Source: Maribacter sp.
Lineage (GTDB): Bacteria > Bacteroidota > Bacteroidia > Flavobacteriales > Flavobacteriaceae
Assembly (NCBI GenBank): GCA_018679695.1
Contig: JAHHKH010000109.1
Span: 1 to 8,152 of the forward strand
Direction: 5' to 3'
Length of the DNA: 8,152 bases
Part shown: piece by piece, positions 6,626 to 8,152 of the stretch
How positions within the stretch are numbered: the first letter of the stretch is position 1
Layout: the number at the start of each line of letters is the position of its first letter
Notes under the pieces: model-generated
The model's input: only the letters and a program-made list of their open reading frames with translations
Told to the model about the DNA's origin: nothing
The model's database searches: none
Program-made: the position numbers and the translations under genes

Positions 6626-6941
6626 GATTATCCTACATTATGGCATTCACCTTGTAGTACCTATCTTTATTGCATTCTACTTTTTCAAAGGGCAAAGCAT
6701 TAGGATAGCAATTCTACTTTTGTTGGGAATATTGATCGATGTTGATCATCTATTGGCAACCCCAATCTTTGACCCTAACCGTTGCAGCATTGATTTTCAC
6801 CCCTTACATAGTTACTGGGCTATTTTTACTTATACTATCTTTCTCTTTTTCAATAAAACCCGAATCCTTGGTATCGCCTTGATGATACACATTTTGGCCG
6901 ATACCGCAGACTGCCTTATGTTATTCCTTCAAACGAAATGA
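6618..6941 (+). CDS. DUF6122-type small membrane protein with His/Asp-rich motifs
   Basis: A 107-residue protein that I recognise as DUF6122-like; function unknown. It is nearly all membrane helix (about 9-23, 28-46, 65-79 and 83-102). Polar residues are concentrated in a few conserved-looking spots: His7 and His11 in ILHYGIHL, Asp41/Asp43/His44 in LIDVDHLL, Asp52 in FDPNRCSIDFHPLHSYW with His61 and His64, then His91, Asp95 and Asp98 in IHILADTADCL. The DxDH ... HPLHS ... HxxxD order resembles the YdjM-like group of membrane-bound predicted metal-dependent hydrolases, so a metal site is plausible but inferred. I chose the ATG at 6618; a TTG at 6612 would add only two residues. The gene overlaps the WbqC-like gene by 8 nt and its 3' end overlaps the convergent EEP gene by 21 nt. 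Confidence 0.82.
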   Translation: MLRIILHYGIHLVVPIFIAFYFFKGQSIRIAILLLLGILIDVDHLLATPIFDPNRCSIDFHPLHSYWAIFTYTIFLFFNKTRILGIALMIHILADTADCLMLFLQTK

Positions 6942-7943
6942 GGCCATCACGGGTTCATGATCGGAAAGCCTAATTTTGAAGTTTTTATGTGATTTTATTT
7001 CGATTTCTGGGTCGGCCAGGATAAAGTCGATACGAAAAGGTAGAAATTTGAACAGATAGGTACTCCCAAACCCAGAACCCTTTTCATTAAAACTATCTGT
7101 CATATCCCCTTTTATAGTGTTATAAACGTTTGAATACTGGGTGTTGTTAAAATCGCCACAGATGATTTTCTTATAACTAACTTTCTGACTATGGTCTTGA
7201 ACCAATTGAGCTTGTTGCTGTTGCTTTTGAAAAGACCTATTCAATCGTCTGTACAAACGCAGTGGTTCTTCCTTTTTTAAGGATCTTGGTCTAACATTCA
7301 AGGATTCTAAATGCAAATTATAAACCCTTACAGTATCTTTTTTGATAAGCAAATCAGCATAAATAACATTATTGCTGCTGTTCGGAAAATTAATCGAATC
7401 CTTATTTATTATTGGGTACTTTGAAAAAATAGCTTGAACCACTCGCTTACCTAGCGGAAAAATAAAATTGACATATTTATAGGGGTAATGCTCAAAATTT
7501 TTGGTTACCCTATAATTATATTCCTGAAAGCAAATAATATCTGCATCTTGGGAATTAATAAAAGCTACGAATTTCTCTCTTGAAACAGGCTCATTTGCCC
7601 ACTTAACTCCATTAAAACCATGGGTATTAAATGTCAATAAACTAATGTCGCCTTCCTTAGTTTCATCAATTGGAGTAATAACCTTTATAAAGGTTCCTTG
7701 TGTGAAATATCCCAGGGCAATCACAAAAAACGAAATTAAGAATTGCTTTTTCCATTTGAACAGCCAAAACAATAAAAACACAATGTTTGCCAAAACTAAA
7801 TAAGGTACGATCAAACTCAGGAATGACAAAAAGGAAAACAACTCCCAAGTCACATAAGGTGCAATACAAGCAAGTAGTAGCATGAATGCGGCTATGAAAT
7901 TGAGTGTGTAAACGAGCTTTAGAAATAAACTGAAATCCTTCAC
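6921..7943 (-). CDS. Membrane-anchored endonuclease/exonuclease/phosphatase (EEP) family protein
   Basis: Member of the EEP fold superfamily, metal-dependent phosphoesterases that include DNase I, exonuclease III, inositol phosphatases and neutral sphingomyelinases; the substrate is unknown. The chosen form has 340 residues. Three membrane helices come first (about 12-31, 37-62, 67-83). The catalytic domain (98-338) shows LLTFNTHGF at 102-110 (Asn106), ADIICFQEYN at 134-143 (Glu141, metal ligand), YNLHLES at 208-214 (His211), CGDFNNTQ at 262-269 (Asp264, Asn266), FRIDFIL at 303-309 (Asp306) and LSDHEPV at 326-332 (Asp328, His329). All the core catalytic residues are present. The start is GTG at 7943, 4 nt after the stop of the upstream rhomboid-like gene with GAGGA in front; a longer frame from 8039 would run through that gene's coding end and is unlikely. 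The basic loop KWKK at 64-67 and the basic N-terminus suggest a periplasmic catalytic domain. Confidence 0.87.
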   Translation of the reverse strand: MKDFSLFLKLVYTLNFIAAFMLLLACIAPYVTWELFSFLSFLSLIVPYLVLANIVFLLFWLFKWKKQFLISFFVIALGYFTQGTFIKVITPIDETKEGDISLLTFNTHGFNGVKWANEPVSREKFVAFINSQDADIICFQEYNYRVTKNFEHYPYKYVNFIFPLGKRVVQAIFSKYPIINKDSINFPNSSNNVIYADLLIKKDTVRVYNLHLESLNVRPRSLKKEEPLRLYRRLNRSFQKQQQQAQLVQDHSQKVSYKKIICGDFNNTQYSNVYNTIKGDMTDSFNEKGSGFGSTYLFKFLPFRIDFILADPEIEIKSHKNFKIRLSDHEPVMASFRLKE

Positions 7944-7947
7944 TTTA

Positions 7948-8152
7948 TCATTCCTCTTTACCTGCTTTGAACAAGAAATCCTTTTCAGCCTTCGACAGGC
8001 TTTCATAGCCTGATTTACTGATCTTGTCCAAAATAGCATCTATTTTACGTTGATGGCTTTCTTTCTTATAATCAACCTTAGTGGTAGAAGACTTTTTTTG
8101 ACTGCGATAGACCGTTTTCATGGGGGCATTTTTTTTCGATCTTTTAAAGAGG
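7948..8152 (-). CDS. C-terminal end of a rhomboid-type membrane protein (partial)
   Basis: The open frame enters from the right edge and ends at a TGA at 7948-7950, giving the last 67 residues. They are hydrophilic and strongly basic at first (LFKRSKKNAP, then KKSSTTKVDYKKESHQRK), followed by IDAILDKISKSGYESLS and KAEKDFLFKAGKEE. That ending (IDxILDKIxKSGYxSLSxxEKxFLF) is one I know from the cytosolic tail (DUF6576-like) of Bacteroidota rhomboid-family intramembrane serine proteases, which often precede an EEP gene. The rhomboid membrane domain and its GxSG/His dyad would lie outside the window, so the protease identity rests on the tail and gene order. The EEP gene follows after 4 nt, probably in the same operon. 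Confidence 0.7.
   Translation of the reverse strand, partial: LFKRSKKNAPMKTVYRSQKKSSTTKVDYKKESHQRKIDAILDKISKSGYESLSKAEKDFLFKAGKEE

Noticed and set aside
7986..8013. CCTTCGACAGGCT-type sequence resembling a dispersed REP repeat core
   Set aside because: It lies inside the coding sequence and encodes the conserved ESLSKAEK segment of the rhomboid tail, so the palindrome is explained by coding.
7944..8039. N-terminal extension of the EEP protein by 32 residues (ATG at 8039)
   Set aside because: The extra part is the rhomboid tail read in another frame, Cys/Arg-rich with no family match; the GTG at 7943 just after the upstream stop fits the operon layout better.
1..8152. Search for an accessory, defence, mobile or biosynthetic system
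   Set aside because: Every gene recognised is core or conserved in the phylum, with tight spacing and no transposase, integrase, tRNA, long direct repeats or visible composition break.

Overview
The window reads as ordinary core chromosome of a Bacteroidota bacterium, almost certainly a member of Flavobacteriaceae. The basis is the protein content (Bacteroidota-type long signal peptidase I with an extra membrane domain, DUF5683, DUF6122 and WbqC-like families, DivIC-type septum protein), the near absence of Shine-Dalgarno sequences before starts, the AT-leaning composition and several GTG starts. I could not name the genus from sequence alone.

Layout, left to right. Positions 1-847 (+): the 3' part of a uridine kinase gene (udk, cut by the window edge) followed 6 nt later by a small DivIC/FtsB-like cell division protein. 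Positions 848-1122: the longest non-coding stretch (275 nt), holding an imperfect hairpin that may end the udk transcript, and, just before parA, a candidate Bacteroidota promoter and a 9-bp perfect inverted repeat that runs over the parA start codon. Positions 1123-4145 (+): a tight four-gene run, parA-parB-DUF5683-dapB, with junctions of 0 nt, -8 nt and +4 nt. Positions 4146-4240: a 95-nt spacer with two small hairpins. Positions 4241-6941 (+): lepB (signal peptidase I), a WbqC-family protein and a small DUF6122-type membrane protein, the last two overlapping by 8 nt. Positions 6921-8152 (-): a convergent pair, the C-terminal end of a rhomboid-type protein (cut by the window edge) followed 4 nt later by a membrane-anchored endonuclease/exonuclease/phosphatase (EEP) fold enzyme whose 3' end overlaps the DUF6122 gene by 21 nt.

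The plus-strand block joins chromosome partitioning (ParA/ParB), the lysine/diaminopimelate step needed for peptidoglycan (DapB), and envelope protein maturation (LepB), with envelope-linked proteins of unknown role (DUF5683, WbqC-like, DUF6122). It looks like a growth, division and envelope housekeeping cluster rather than an accessory island. I see no mobile element, CRISPR array, tRNA, rRNA, toxin-antitoxin pair or defence system, and no full parS site by eye.

The most notable observation is in ParA. The 'signature' lysine of its deviant Walker A motif (normally KGGVGKTT) is asparagine (NGGVGKTT, residue 11), while the rest of the protein is well conserved. Secondary points are the inverted repeat over the parA start, the histidine/aspartate pattern of the DUF6122 protein that suggests a membrane metal site, the predicted periplasmic placement of the EEP domain, and the enlarged insert in LepB. 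I found no clear evidence of an undescribed multi-gene system.
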